Below are positions 53,073-62,191 of a DNA stretch of 64,000 nt, in pieces. The position numbers were made by a program, and so were the translations under genes. The notes beneath the pieces were generated by a model. The model saw nothing but the letters and a program-made list of their open reading frames with translations. It had not been told where the DNA came from and ran no database searches. Source of the DNA: Rhizobium sp. TH2 (GTDB lineage: Bacteria; Pseudomonadota; Alphaproteobacteria; Rhizobiales; Rhizobiaceae); the NCBI RefSeq assembly GCF_024707525.1, contig NZ_CP062231.1, positions 5,238,501 through 5,302,500 on the forward strand. The letters are read 5' to 3'. How positions within the stretch are numbered: position 1 is the first letter of the stretch; each line of letters starts with the position of its first letter.

Positions 53073-53228
53073 AAGGCCTTCCCTAGGTCATTGACCCGAT
53101 ATTTTTCGCGTGCGCCTGTCGCATACCGCACTGGATAAAGTGCCGGCAATGCCATATCCCGTGGTCGCGGAACGTGCCTCGAAGCCGTATTGGATTCAAG
53201 GTGTGTGTCCGTATTCCGGTCAATATGA

Positions 53229-55238
53229 ATGGTAGACGGCGTGGCATCGCGATTTCTTCTCGGCATCGACACTGGCGGCACCTATACGGATGCCGTGCTT
53301 TTCAACCCCGAAGAGGGCGTCAAGGCCCGGGCCAAGGCGCTGACCACCCGTCACGACCTGTCGGAAGGCATTCGCGGCGCGGTCGAGAACGTGCTTTCCG
53401 AGACGGGCACCGAGCCATCCTCGATCCGGCTCGCCTCGCTTTCGACCACGCTTGCCACCAACGCTCTGGTCGAGGGCCAGGGCGGCCGCGTCTGTCTTGT
53501 CATGATCGGCTTTGGCCCGGAAGACCTTGAGCGAGATGGCTTGAAGGCCGCGCTCGGCACCGATCCGGTCATCTTCCTGCCCGGCGGCCACAATGTCCAC
53601 GGCCACGAGGCACCGCTCGATACGACCGCGCTGACCGAACAGTTGGATGCGCTTGCCAATTCGGTCACCGCCTTCGCAATCGCAGGCTATTTCGCCGTCC
53701 GCAATCCGGCCCATGAGCTCCGCATCCGCGATCTCATTCGCGAAACAACCCATCTGCCCGTCACCTGCAGCCACGAACTGTCCTCCAAGCTCGGCGGCCC
53801 GCGCCGGGCGCTGACGACATTGCTCAATGCCCGGCTGGTATCGATGATCGACCGGCTGATCGGCTCGTCCGAGGATTTCCTGAAAGCGCGCGGCATCACC
53901 GCGCCGCTGATGGTGGTGCGCGGCGATGGCGCGCTGATTTCGGCCGCCGAAGCCCGGCTGCGCCCGATCGAAACGATTCTCTCCGGCCCGGCGGCAAGCC
54001 TTGTCGGCGCGCGCTTCCTGACCGGGCTCGACGATGCCGTGGTCTCCGATATCGGCGGCACGACGACCGACGTGGCGATCCTCGACGAGGGCCGCCCAAG
54101 GCTCGACGAAAACGGCGCCGTGGTCGGCGGTTACCGCACCATGGTCCAGGCGGTGGCGATGCGCACCTATGGACTCGGCGGCGATTCGGAAGTGCACGTG
54201 AATTCGCGTGGCCTGGTAAGCGCGCTTACGCTCGGTCCACGGCGGGTGCTGCCGCTCAGCCTGATCGCCAAGCTGCATGGTGCCATGGTCCGCGATACGC
54301 TCGACAAGCAGCTGAAGGCAACCCATGCCGGACGTTATGATGGCCGCTTCGCGATCCGCTCCGGCCTGCCGGATCGCTTCGCCAGTGGGCTGTCGCCTGC
54401 GGACGAGGGGCTCTATGCCCGTGTCCGGGATGTGCCGATCGCGCTCAACGACCTGCTGTTGTCCTCGATCCAGAAGGCCTCGCTCGACCGGCTGGTCAGC
54501 CGCGGCCTGGTGCACGTCGCAGCGGTCACGCCATCGGATGCGATGCATCTGCTCGGCCGGCAGGGCCAGTGGGACAAGGACGCTGCAAGGCTCGGCCTCG
54601 AACTCGCCTGCCGCATCCGCGATGGATCGGGCAAGCCGATCGCCAGTTCCGCCGTCGAACTGGCGCATAAGATCGAAGCGCGCATGACGCGGCAGTCGGC
54701 CGAGGTGATCCTCGCTGCTTCGCTCGGCGAGGACGGCGTGGAAAATATCGACCCAGCAAAATCTGTATCGATCGACCGTTCGCTCAACCGCACGCCGGGC
54801 GTCGTGCGGTTTTCGCTGGCGCTCGACCGGCCGCTGATCGGCCTCGGTGCTTCGGCGCACGTTTACTATCCCGCGATTGCAGCGATGCTGGGCGCCGAAT
54901 CGGTGATTCCCGCCGATGCCGGCGTCGCCAATGCCATCGGCGCAGTGGCCGGCGAGATCAGCCAGACCGCGCTCGTCACCGTCACCTCGCCCGACGAAGG
55001 CGTATTCATCATTTCGGGCGGCGGGCCGACGGAGCGCATGACCGGCGAGAAGAAAACCTTCGACCTGGCTCGTTCCCGGGCTCGTGAGATGGCCGTTCGC
55101 ATGGCGATCGACAGCGGCGCCGAAGATCCTGTGGTCCGCTTCCACGAGGAGATCGAGGCGCCGGAGATCGAGGGACAGCGAAAGCTGGTGGAAGCCCGCT
55201 TTGCCGCCACCGCCTCCGGCCGTCCCCGGATCACCTGA
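53229..55238 (+). CDS. Hydantoinase/oxoprolinase family protein (HyuA-like)
   Basis: A 669-residue protein. LLGIDTGGTYTDAVLF at the N-terminus is the ASKHA-type ATP-binding start of HyuA; RLASLSTTLATNALVEGQG, TILSGPAASLVGARFLTG, DIGGTTTDVAILDEG and TYGLGGDSEV are diagnostic. The family opens five-membered cyclic imides (hydantoins, 5-oxoproline, N-methylhydantoin) or acetone-type substrates with ATP. A HyuB partner is normally next to it but none is here, so the partner is elsewhere or not used. ATG 53229 is chosen; GTG 53241 is possible. Confidence 0.9.
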   Translation: MVDGVASRFLLGIDTGGTYTDAVLFNPEEGVKARAKALTTRHDLSEGIRGAVENVLSETGTEPSSIRLASLSTTLATNALVEGQGGRVCLVMIGFGPEDLERDGLKAALGTDPVIFLPGGHNVHGHEAPLDTTALTEQLDALANSVTAFAIAGYFAVRNPAHELRIRDLIRETTHLPVTCSHELSSKLGGPRRALTTLLNARLVSMIDRLIGSSEDFLKARGITAPLMVVRGDGALISAAEARLRPIETILSGPAASLVGARFLTGLDDAVVSDIGGTTTDVAILDEGRPRLDENGAVVGGYRTMVQAVAMRTYGLGGDSEVHVNSRGLVSALTLGPRRVLPLSLIAKLHGAMVRDTLDKQLKATHAGRYDGRFAIRSGLPDRFASGLSPADEGLYARVRDVPIALNDLLLSSIQKASLDRLVSRGLVHVAAVTPSDAMHLLGRQGQWDKDAARLGLELACRIRDGSGKPIASSAVELAHKIEARMTRQSAEVILAASLGEDGVENIDPAKSVSIDRSLNRTPGVVRFSLALDRPLIGLGASAHVYYPAIAAMLGAESVIPADAGVANAIGAVAGEISQTALVTVTSPDEGVFIISGGGPTERMTGEKKTFDLARSRAREMAVRMAIDSGAEDPVVRFHEEIEAPEIEGQRKLVEARFAATASGRPRIT

Positions 55239-55337
55239 AAAGCCTGAGCGAGACGCTTTGCCACTTCAGTGCAATTGACTGACATGACAAGCTGACGCAG
55301 TGTCTCGCCCGGAATTGGATTTCGGGAGACGCGCGGC

Positions 55338-57509
55338 ATGGCGATGATTGACGAACACGGCCTTCATATCGATGAGGAACTGCATGGTTTTCTCGTGGGC
55401 GAGGCTTTGCCGGGCACGGGCATTAAGCCCGACAAGTTCTTCAAGGCCCTTTCCGAGATCGTCCACGAATTGGAACCCAAGAACAGATCGCTGCTGCAGA
55501 AGCGTGATGCCATGCAGATGCGGATCGACGACTGGCACAAGGCCCACGGTGCGCCGTCCGACATGGCCGCCTATGAGGCGTTCCTGCGCGAGATTGGCTA
55601 TGTCGTGCCGGAAGGCCCGGATTTTTCGGTCTCCACCGAGAAGGTCGATCCTGAAATCGCTGTTATCGCCGGGCCTCAGCTCGTCGTGCCCGTCATGAAT
55701 GCCCGCTATGCGCTGAATGCCGCCAATGCGCGCTGGGGTTCGCTCTATGATGCGCTCTATGGCACCGATGCCATTCCCGAGACCGATGGTGCGACGAAGG
55801 GCAAGGGCTACAATCCCGCTCGCGGCGAAAAGGTCATCGCATGGGCGCGCGATTTCCTCGATGCCTCGGTGCCGCTTGCCGGCGGCAGCTGGAAGACCGT
55901 AGCCAAGCTTGCCATCCGCGACGGTGCGCTGATCGTCGTCAACGAGGCCGGTGAGACTGGTCTCAAGGATCCGTCACAATTCGCCGGCTATCTTGAGAAT
56001 GATCTCTGCGACCTGCAGGTCCTTCTCCGGCAAAACAATCTGCTGATCGAGATCCTCGTCGATCCGACCAGCGAGATCGGCAAGTTCGACCTCGCCAATA
56101 TCTCTGATGTCTGGCTCGAATCGGCGATCACGTCGATCATGGATTGCGAGGATTCGGTCGCCGCCGTCGACGCCGCGGACAAGGTCGTCGTCTATCGCAA
56201 CTGGCTGGGGCTGATGAAGGGCGACCTCGAGGAAGAGGTCTCGAAGGGCGGCAAGACCTTCACCCGCAAGCTCAACCCGGATGCCGAATACAATACACCT
56301 GATGGCGGCAAACTGCTGGTCAAGTGCCGCTCGCTGATGCTGGTGCGCAATGTCGGCCACCTGATGACCAATCCTGCCATCCGCGACAAACACGGCAACG
56401 ACGTGCCCGAAGGCATCCTGGATGCGATGATCACGGCGCTGATCGCGCTGCACGACATCGGCGTCAACGGCCGACGCAAGAACTCCGCGACCGGTTCGAT
56501 GTATGTGGTCAAGCCCAAGATGCACGGGCCGGAGGAAGTGGCCTTCGCCACCGAGATCTTCACCCGCGTCGAACAGGCCCTCGCAATGCCGCTCGACACG
56601 ATCAAGATGGGGATCATGGACGAGGAGCGCCGCACAACGGTCAACCTCAAGGAATGCATCCGTGCCGCCAAAGGCCGCGTGGTCTTTATCAATACCGGCT
56701 TCCTCGACCGTACCGGCGATGAGATCCATACCTCGATGGAAGCCGGTCCGATGATCCGAAAGGGCGACATGAAGCAGGCCGCCTGGATCTCGGCCTACGA
56801 GAACTGGAATGTCGATATCGGGCTGGCCTGCGGCCTTTCGGGCCGTGCCCAGATCGGCAAGGGCATGTGGGCGATGCCCGACCTGATGGCCGATATGCTG
56901 GTACAGAAGATCGCACACCCCAAATCAGGCGCCAACACCGCCTGGGTGCCCTCGCCGACGGCAGCGACGTTGCATGCCACGCATTACCACCGGGTCAATG
57001 TCGCCGCAGTGCAGGCAGGACTGAAATCGCGCGCCCGGGCAAAACTCTCCGACATATTGAGCGTGCCTGTCGTGCCGCGTCCGAACTGGACGGCGGAAGA
57101 AATCCAAGAGGAGATCGACAACAACGCGCAAGGCATCCTCGGCTATGTCGTGCGCTGGGTGAGCCAGGGCGTCGGCTGCTCCAAGGTGCCCGATATCCAC
57201 AATGTCGGCCTGATGGAAGACCGCGCGACACTCAGGATCTCGGCCCAGCATATGGCCAATTGGCTGCATCATCATGTGATTTCGGAAGCCCAGGTCATGG
57301 AAACCATGAAGCGCATGGCTGCCGTGGTCGATGGCCAGAATGAAGGCGATCCGCTCTATGAGCCGATGGCGCCGCATTTCGGCTCGTCCGTCGCCTTCCA
57401 GGCCGCACTCGAACTGGTGATGAAGGGTCGCGCCCAGCCGAACGGCTACACCGAACCGGTGCTGCACAGGCGCCGGCTGGAGCAGAAAGCCAAGGCGGGG
57501 GTGGTCTGA
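55338..57509 (+). CDS. glcB: Malate synthase G
   Basis: Malate synthase G condenses glyoxylate with acetyl-CoA to malate in the glyoxylate bypass. The 723-residue length and the motifs [17 protein letters not shown] (metal and catalytic Asp), [57 protein letters not shown] and [18 protein letters not shown] identify isoform G. A GGGAG ribosome site precedes ATG 55338. A GST gene follows after 3 bases. With pckA and phaZ in the window it fits growth on C2 and C4 substrates. Confidence 0.98.
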   Translation: MAMIDEHGLHIDEELHGFLVGEALPGTGIKPDKFFKALSEIVHELEPKNRSLLQKRDAMQMRIDDWHKAHGAPSDMAAYEAFLREIGYVVPEGPDFSVSTEKVDPEIAVIAGPQLVVPVMNARYALNAANARWGSLYDALYGTDAIPETDGATKGKGYNPARGEKVIAWARDFLDASVPLAGGSWKTVAKLAIRDGALIVVNEAGETGLKDPSQFAGYLENDLCDLQVLLRQNNLLIEILVDPTSEIGKFDLANISDVWLESAITSIMDCEDSVAAVDAADKVVVYRNWLGLMKGDLEEEVSKGGKTFTRKLNPDAEYNTPDGGKLLVKCRSLMLVRNVGHLMTNPAIRDKHGNDVPEGILDAMITALIALHDIGVNGRRKNSATGSMYVVKPKMHGPEEVAFATEIFTRVEQALAMPLDTIKMGIMDEERRTTVNLKECIRAAKGRVVFINTGFLDRTGDEIHTSMEAGPMIRKGDMKQAAWISAYENWNVDIGLACGLSGRAQIGKGMWAMPDLMADMLVQKIAHPKSGANTAWVPSPTAATLHATHYHRVNVAAVQAGLKSRARAKLSDILSVPVVPRPNWTAEEIQEEIDNNAQGILGYVVRWVSQGVGCSKVPDIHNVGLMEDRATLRISAQHMANWLHHHVISEAQVMETMKRMAAVVDGQNEGDPLYEPMAPHFGSSVAFQAALELVMKGRAQPNGYTEPVLHRRRLEQKAKAGVV

Positions 57510-57512
57510 TTC

Positions 57513-58148
57513 ATGACCGTCACACTCTACGGTGCCGACTATAGTTGCTATGTGAGGATCGTCCGGCTGGCGCTGGAGGAAAAGGGCGTCGAATACCGGC
57601 TGGTTCCGGTCGATATTTTTGCCGAGGAAGAGCGGACGCCGGAATATCTCGCGAGGCATCCCTTCGCCAAGATCCCGGCATTCGAGCATGATGGCTTTGC
57701 ACTCTACGAAGCCTCGGCGATCACTCGCTATATCGACGCCGCGTTCGATGGCCCGCCGCTGCTGCCCACCGAGCCAAGGGTCAGGGCGCGCGTCGATCAA
57801 TTGATCTCTGTGTGCGATTCCTACGTCTATCAACCGCTGGTCTGGGACGTCTTTGTCGAGCGCATCGAAACGAAAAAACGCAATGAACGGCCTGACGAAG
57901 AGCGAATCGCCAACGGCCTGGCGAAGGCGCGGATCAGCCTGACGGCCATCACCAAGCTGATGAGCGGCAAGACCTGGCTGGCGGGCGAGAACATAACGCT
58001 CGCCGACCTTCACCTCGCGGCGATGATGGATTTCTTCCTGATGACGGAAGAAGGCCGCAAACTGATGGGGATATTTCCCGCACTCAGCGCCTGGTGGCAG
58101 CGCATGAAATCCCGGCCAAGCATGCTGGCGACGCCATATCCGGATTGA
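57513..58148 (+). CDS. Glutathione S-transferase
   Basis: A 211-residue GST: YGADYSCYVRIVRLALEEKGVEYRLVPVDIF (with Ser/Cys at the catalytic position), FAKIPAFEHDGFALYEASAITRYID for glutathione binding, and LAGENITLADLHLAAMMDFF in the helical domain. It starts 3 bases after glcB and is probably co-transcribed. Substrate unknown. Confidence 0.92.
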   Translation: MTVTLYGADYSCYVRIVRLALEEKGVEYRLVPVDIFAEEERTPEYLARHPFAKIPAFEHDGFALYEASAITRYIDAAFDGPPLLPTEPRVRARVDQLISVCDSYVYQPLVWDVFVERIETKKRNERPDEERIANGLAKARISLTAITKLMSGKTWLAGENITLADLHLAAMMDFFLMTEEGRKLMGIFPALSAWWQRMKSRPSMLATPYPD

Positions 58149-58184
58149 TGGTGGGCTGGCGGTTTGCCCGAACCCGTTCCTTTC

Positions 58185-58213
58185 TTGTGAACTGTTGATA
58201 TGGACGCTATATT
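58185..58213 (+). promoter_or_regulatory. Candidate promoter of parDE
   Basis: TTGTGA (58185-58190) and TATATT (58208-58213) are separated by 17 bases and lie 27 bases upstream of the parD ATG. Good match to the sigma-70 pattern; ParD autorepression is expected here. Confidence 0.55.
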
Positions 58214-58239
58214 GGCTAGGATCGATCAGGGATTTGCAA

Positions 58240-58509
58240 ATGGCCGCCATCGCCTTGGAGCGCCGGTACGAAGAATTCATCAAGCGTCAGCTCGACACCG
58301 GGCGATTCGAAAGCGCCAGCGAAGTCGTACAGGCTGGTCTTGAAATGCTCGAGGATTTCGATGAAGCCCATGAGCGCTGGCTTCAGGACGAAATTCCTTC
58401 CCGCATGGCAGAGATCAAGGCCGATCCCTCCAAGGGGATTCCTGTCGATGAGGTTTTTGGTGAGCTCGAAGTGATACATCAGGCGCAACTGGCGCAGATG
58501 CGCAAATGA
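58240..58509 (+). CDS. parD: ParD-type antitoxin
   Basis: An 89-residue ribbon-helix-helix antitoxin of the ParD1/CC2985 type: MAAIALERRYEEFIKRQLDTGRFESASEVVQAGLEMLEDFDEAHERWL. The N-terminal RHH domain binds operator DNA and the acidic C-terminal helix wraps ParE. ATG 58240 has AGGG upstream. The stop overlaps the parE start in ATGA. Confidence 0.92.
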   Translation: MAAIALERRYEEFIKRQLDTGRFESASEVVQAGLEMLEDFDEAHERWLQDEIPSRMAEIKADPSKGIPVDEVFGELEVIHQAQLAQMRK

Positions 58510-58826
58510 GCTATGCGGTCATCTTCCATAAGGAAGCACGGCGCGAACTCGGATCTCTCTACAAATATATTGCGGATGAAAGCGGGCCGGAGCGCGCTTG
58601 GGCCTATATTCTCGGCATTCGGGAATTCTGCGATGCGCTGCGGTCGTTTCCCAAGCGCGGAACGGAAAGAAGAGAGATCGCTGCTGGACTTCGGATAATC
58701 GGCTACAAGCGCCGTTGCAGCATCGCTTTCGCGGCTATCGACGAGACCGTCGTTATTCTGGGTATCTTCTACAGAGGACGCGCCATGTCGGCCAATGTAC
58801 TCGCGCGGCGACTGCACGACCAATAA
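58506..58826 (+). CDS. parE: ParE-type toxin
   Basis: A 106-residue RelE/ParE superfamily toxin: VIFHKEARRELGSLYKYIADESGPERAWAYILGIREFCDALRSFPKRGTERREI and the C-terminal IDETVVILGIFYRGRAM. ParE toxins poison DNA gyrase. The frame is intact and coupled to parD. Together they form a stabilisation or stress module. Confidence 0.92.
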   Translation: MSYAVIFHKEARRELGSLYKYIADESGPERAWAYILGIREFCDALRSFPKRGTERREIAAGLRIIGYKRRCSIAFAAIDETVVILGIFYRGRAMSANVLARRLHDQ

Positions 58827-58856
58827 AGAAAAGCCGCCAGGTTGCCCCAGCGGCTC
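58825..58856 (-). terminator. Terminator of the L,D-transpeptidase gene
   Basis: On the minus strand AGCCGC (58850-58855 side) pairs with GCGGCT (58832-58837 side), followed by TTTCTTTATT. It starts 28 bases after the ldt stop and overlaps the parE 3' end, so it may serve both genes. Confidence 0.7.
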
Positions 58857-58883
58857 TGCCCAGTCCCCCGACCGGAAACTAAA

Positions 58884-59534
58884 TTACAGCACCACCACGC
58901 GGGCGCCCTTGCCCGGGCGCACGCGTGAATAGAGGTCTATGACATCCTGATTGATCATGCGGATGCAGCCCGACGAAGCGGCGGTGCCGATCGATTTCCA
59001 TTGCGGCGTGCCATGGATGCGGAACAGTGTATCCTTCCCCTTGTCGTCGAAGAGATACATCGCGCGCGCGCCAAGCGGGTTGCTGATGCTCGGCTCCTGG
59101 CCCTTTTCGACATATTTCGCGTATTCCGGCTTGCGCTCGGCCATTTCCGCCGGCGGATGCCAGGTCGGCCATTCCTGCTTCCAGGCGATATAGGCCTCAC
59201 CCTTCCAGGCAAAACCCTGCTTGCCGATGCCGATGCCGTAGCGAACAGCCTTGCCCCCGCCCAGCACGTAATAGAGGAATCGGTTCTTCGTATCGACGAT
59301 AACAGTGCCGCGCTTCTCGGTGGATTGATAGGCGATGATCTGGCGATGGAACTTCGTGTCCAGCTTCTTGATCGGGATCGCTGGGAGCGCGTAACCCGAA
59401 TCGGTGACTTTTCCGTAAGAATCAGAGAAGATCTGGGAGGTTTCGATTTTGCCAGTTTCGGCAGTAGTTGAGCAGGAGGCAGCGCCCAGGCTGAGCATGA
59501 TGCCGAATGCCGTAACAAGTGTGCGTACGCGCAT
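58884..59534 (-). CDS. L,D-transpeptidase (YkuD domain), lipoprotein
   Basis: A 216-residue envelope protein. The N-terminus MRVRTLVTAFGIMLSLGAASCS is a signal with a lipobox-like AASC, so it may be a lipoprotein. The YkuD domain occupies residues about 70-216 with IHGTPQWKSIGTAASSGCIRM, where the Cys is the catalytic nucleophile. These enzymes form 3-3 crosslinks in peptidoglycan or attach proteins to it; polar-growing Rhizobiales use many. ATG 59534 is preferred over a non-homologous open extension to 59672. Confidence 0.93.
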   Translation of the reverse strand: MRVRTLVTAFGIMLSLGAASCSTTAETGKIETSQIFSDSYGKVTDSGYALPAIPIKKLDTKFHRQIIAYQSTEKRGTVIVDTKNRFLYYVLGGGKAVRYGIGIGKQGFAWKGEAYIAWKQEWPTWHPPAEMAERKPEYAKYVEKGQEPSISNPLGARAMYLFDDKGKDTLFRIHGTPQWKSIGTAASSGCIRMINQDVIDLYSRVRPGKGARVVVL

Positions 59535-59716
59535 CTTATTCTCTTGTAAAAGGTGAGCAGCCGGGCTCCCCGCGAGCCGGCTGGTGGAGCAAGGTGTATG
59601 GCTTTCACTCGCTGATTTGCAAGGGGTTGCGCGGCCCGCCGCCCCTGCGATGCACGCAAATGGAAAAGCCATGACTTTTTTGCAACATAGGCTGATGGCG
59701 GCTGAAAGAGACTGAA

Positions 59717-60241
59717 ATGGCGATATTATCGATCCATGGCGACAACCCGCTGAAAGACGGGCGTCAATCGGCGCGTGCGCTGGCCATAAGACGCGGCATG
59801 CAAAGGCTGCTCATCGATATGCGCCATGTCACATTGCCGGAGCTCAGCCTGCGCAGCGGCCGCCGCGCGGATATCGTCACGCTGTCCGAAAAGGGCGAGA
59901 TCTGGATCATCGAGATCAAGTCGTCGATCGAGGATTTTCGTGTCGATCGCAAATGGCCGGAATACCGCAATTTCTGTGATCGGCTCTATTTCGCGACCCT
60001 GCCTGATGTGCCAGAGGCGATCTTTCCCGAGGACGCCGGATTGTTCATCGCCGACCAGTACGGCGCCGAACTTATCCGCGACGCGCCGGAGCACCGGCTG
60101 GCGCCCGCGACGCGCAAATCCATGACGCTGAACTTCTCACGCATCGCCGCGGCACGCCTGATGCATGCCGAATGGGCCGCGGACCGGCTGGGGATACCAA
60201 ACCCCAACCAGCCGGGCGAAAGCGAATCGCCGGATTTCTAA
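59717..60241 (+). CDS. mmcB: MmcB-family DNA repair protein
   Basis: A 174-residue protein similar to Caulobacter MmcB, an SOS-induced factor needed for DnaE2/ImuB-type mutagenic repair. RRADIVTLSEKGEIWIIEIKSSIEDFRVDRKWPEYRNFCDRLYFA has the PD-(D/E)xK nuclease-like core (D..EIK). It is convergent with actR, 13 bases apart. I see no LexA box at its promoter by eye. Confidence 0.88.
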   Translation: MAILSIHGDNPLKDGRQSARALAIRRGMQRLLIDMRHVTLPELSLRSGRRADIVTLSEKGEIWIIEIKSSIEDFRVDRKWPEYRNFCDRLYFATLPDVPEAIFPEDAGLFIADQYGAELIRDAPEHRLAPATRKSMTLNFSRIAAARLMHAEWAADRLGIPNPNQPGESESPDF

Positions 60242-60254
60242 TGGTGGAGACCGA

Positions 60255-60821
60255 TTACTTCGGCGCGCGCTTGGCGAGAATGCGCTGCAGCGTACGACGA
60301 TGCATGTTGAGCCGGCGCGCGGTTTCCGAGACGTTGCGGTCGCACATCTCATACACGCGCTGGATATGTTCCCAGCGGACGCGATCGGCCGACATCGGGT
60401 TTTCCGGCGGTTCGACTTTTTCGCCGCCCTTGCGGGTCAGCGCCGCGAACACCTCATCAGCATCGGCGGGCTTGGCGAGATAGTCGACCGCGCCGAGCTT
60501 AACAGCGGTCACCGCCGTGGCGATATTGCCGTAGCCGGTGAGCACGATCATGTGGCTGTCGTCTCGCTTCGAGCGGATCGCCTCGATCACGTCGAGACCG
60601 GATCCGTCGCCGAGCCTGAGATCGACCACCGCATATTTCGGCGGCCGGCCCTTGGCCTTGGCAACGCCCTCCGCGACCGTTTCGGCGGTCTCGACGGTGA
60701 AGCCGCGCGTTTCCATGGCCCGCGCCAGGCGTTTCAGGAAGGGGGCATCATCCTCGACGATGAGGAGGGAAGGGTCGGCACCTATGGCATCCACGTGTCC
60801 GGCTTTTTGGTCGTTCATCAT
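60255..60821 (-). CDS. actR: Response regulator ActR (RegA/PrrA)
   Basis: A 188-residue redox/acid response regulator. The receiver has EDDAPF, phospho-acceptor Asp67 in VVDLRLGDGSG and the Lys in YLAKPAD; a proline-rich linker (VEPPENP) leads to a Fis-type HTH, NVSETARRLNMHRRTLQRIL. It regulates acid tolerance, nitrogen fixation and respiratory genes in rhizobia. ATG 60821 and ATG 60818 are tandem; the first has GAGAG upstream. actS lies 75 bases upstream. Confidence 0.96.
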   Translation of the reverse strand: MMNDQKAGHVDAIGADPSLLIVEDDAPFLKRLARAMETRGFTVETAETVAEGVAKAKGRPPKYAVVDLRLGDGSGLDVIEAIRSKRDDSHMIVLTGYGNIATAVTAVKLGAVDYLAKPADADEVFAALTRKGGEKVEPPENPMSADRVRWEHIQRVYEMCDRNVSETARRLNMHRRTLQRILAKRAPK

Positions 60822-60896
60822 TCAGCTCTCAATGCAACCATCGTCTCTATGTCAAACGTGACAATATATAGGTCGCGACAACTCGAAATACGACAA

Positions 60897-62177
60897 TCAG
60901 CCGGAAACGTCCATGAATTCGCGCTTCCATTCGACCTTGATTCGCGCGCCGGGCGAGTTTTCGAAGGAAAGTTCGGCGCCTGACCGTTCCAATAGCGTCT
61001 TGGCGATGAACAGGCCGAGGCCCAGCCCGCCGGCCTTGGCCTGCGGATTGCGGCGCGTCACATAGGGGTCGCCGATGCGTTGCAGGATGTCGGGCGCAAA
61101 GCCCTCGCCATCGTCTTCGATCATGATCGTCACCTTTCCCCTGTCATGGACAACAGTGACAGTGACCCTGGATTTCGCGTAATCGACAGCGTTTTCAATG
61201 AGATTGCCGAGGCCGTACATGATGCCGGCATTGCGCCGCCCCATCGGCTCGTCGGCACGGGGCGAAAGCTCGATCACCTCGATCGCGATGCCGAACTCGC
61301 GATGCGGCGCGGTGACCTCTTCAATCAGTGAGGAGAGCGGCAGGAGCTTCATGTGCTCCTCGTTGTCGGCCGAGAGCGTCGTCAGCCGCTTCATGATGTC
61401 GCGGCAGCGTTCGGCCTGCGAAATCAGCAGATGAACGTCGTCATAGAGACGGTGTCCTGGTTCGATCTCGCGGCTCATCTCCTTGGCGACGAGCGAGATC
61501 GTGGCAAGCGGCGTGCCGAGTTCGTGCGCGGCGGCGGCGGCGAGCCCGTCGAGCTCGGAAAGATGCATTTCTCGTTGCAGCACAAGTTCGGTTGCCGTCA
61601 GTGCCTCCGAGAGCTGGTTTGCCTCATGCGACACGCGATAGGCATAGAAGGCGGCGAAGGATGTGGTGGACACGATCGCAAACCACATGCCGGCCAGCAA
61701 CAGCGGCTCGAAGGGCACCACACTGCCGGGATACCACGGCAGCGGAAAGGGAGAAAAGACCAGCGCGGTGATTGCCAGCATCGCCATGACAACCAGTGCC
61801 AGCGAGTAGCGGATCGGCTGCGATGCGCTCGAGATGATCACCGGCACGGAGATCAGTGGCGCAAAGGGATTGGAGATGCCGCCCGTCACATAAAGAAGTG
61901 CGGTCAACTGCAACAGGTCGAAGGCCAGCAGCGCCAGCGCCGATGACGGTTCGAGCCGCCACGTCGCGGGATAGGAGAATTGCAGCCAGGCATTGACCAC
62001 CGCGAGTGCTGCGATCAGCAGGGCGCAAATCTCGATCGGCATCGAGAATTGCAGGAAAACGCCGACGATGAGGACCGTAACGGTCTGGCCGCCGACCGCC
62101 AGCCAGCGCAAGCGCACCAGTGTTTCGAGCCTGAGCTTGCGGCTTTCCGGTCCTTCACGGACAAGTTCCACGACCAT
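60897..62177 (-). CDS. actS: Sensor histidine kinase ActS (RegB/PrrB)
   Basis: A 426-residue six-helix sensor. GGISNPFAP (99-107) matches the conserved quinone-sensing motif of RegB; AAAAAHELGTPLATISLVAKE places the phospho-His at 218; Cys258 in SQAERCRDIM corresponds to the redox-active cysteine of RegB. ATP-binding motifs LIENAVDYA, IEDDGEGF and GLGLGLFIAKTLLERSG follow. It starts 14 bases after hrpB. Confidence 0.96.
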   Translation of the reverse strand: MVVELVREGPESRKLRLETLVRLRWLAVGGQTVTVLIVGVFLQFSMPIEICALLIAALAVVNAWLQFSYPATWRLEPSSALALLAFDLLQLTALLYVTGGISNPFAPLISVPVIISSASQPIRYSLALVVMAMLAITALVFSPFPLPWYPGSVVPFEPLLLAGMWFAIVSTTSFAAFYAYRVSHEANQLSEALTATELVLQREMHLSELDGLAAAAAHELGTPLATISLVAKEMSREIEPGHRLYDDVHLLISQAERCRDIMKRLTTLSADNEEHMKLLPLSSLIEEVTAPHREFGIAIEVIELSPRADEPMGRRNAGIMYGLGNLIENAVDYAKSRVTVTVVHDRGKVTIMIEDDGEGFAPDILQRIGDPYVTRRNPQAKAGGLGLGLFIAKTLLERSGAELSFENSPGARIKVEWKREFMDVSG

Positions 62178-62191
62178 TTCGGCTCCTTACT

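Noticed and set aside
54194..54209. Fourth parS-like CACGTG site in the hyuA-like gene
   Set aside because: Only the CACGTGAA core matches and the left arm (AGTG) departs from parS. Other CACGTG occurrences at about 46902, 51883 and 60793 also lack the TTTC/GAAA arms.
53220..55145. 641-codon open frame antisense to the hyuA-like gene
   Set aside because: It is the shadow of a GC-rich gene with clear family motifs; the antisense product shows no recognisable domain and is abnormally rich in Arg, Asp and Gly.
56925..58283. 452-codon open frame antisense to glcB and the GST gene
   Set aside because: Spans the opposite strand of two well supported genes and shows no family signature.
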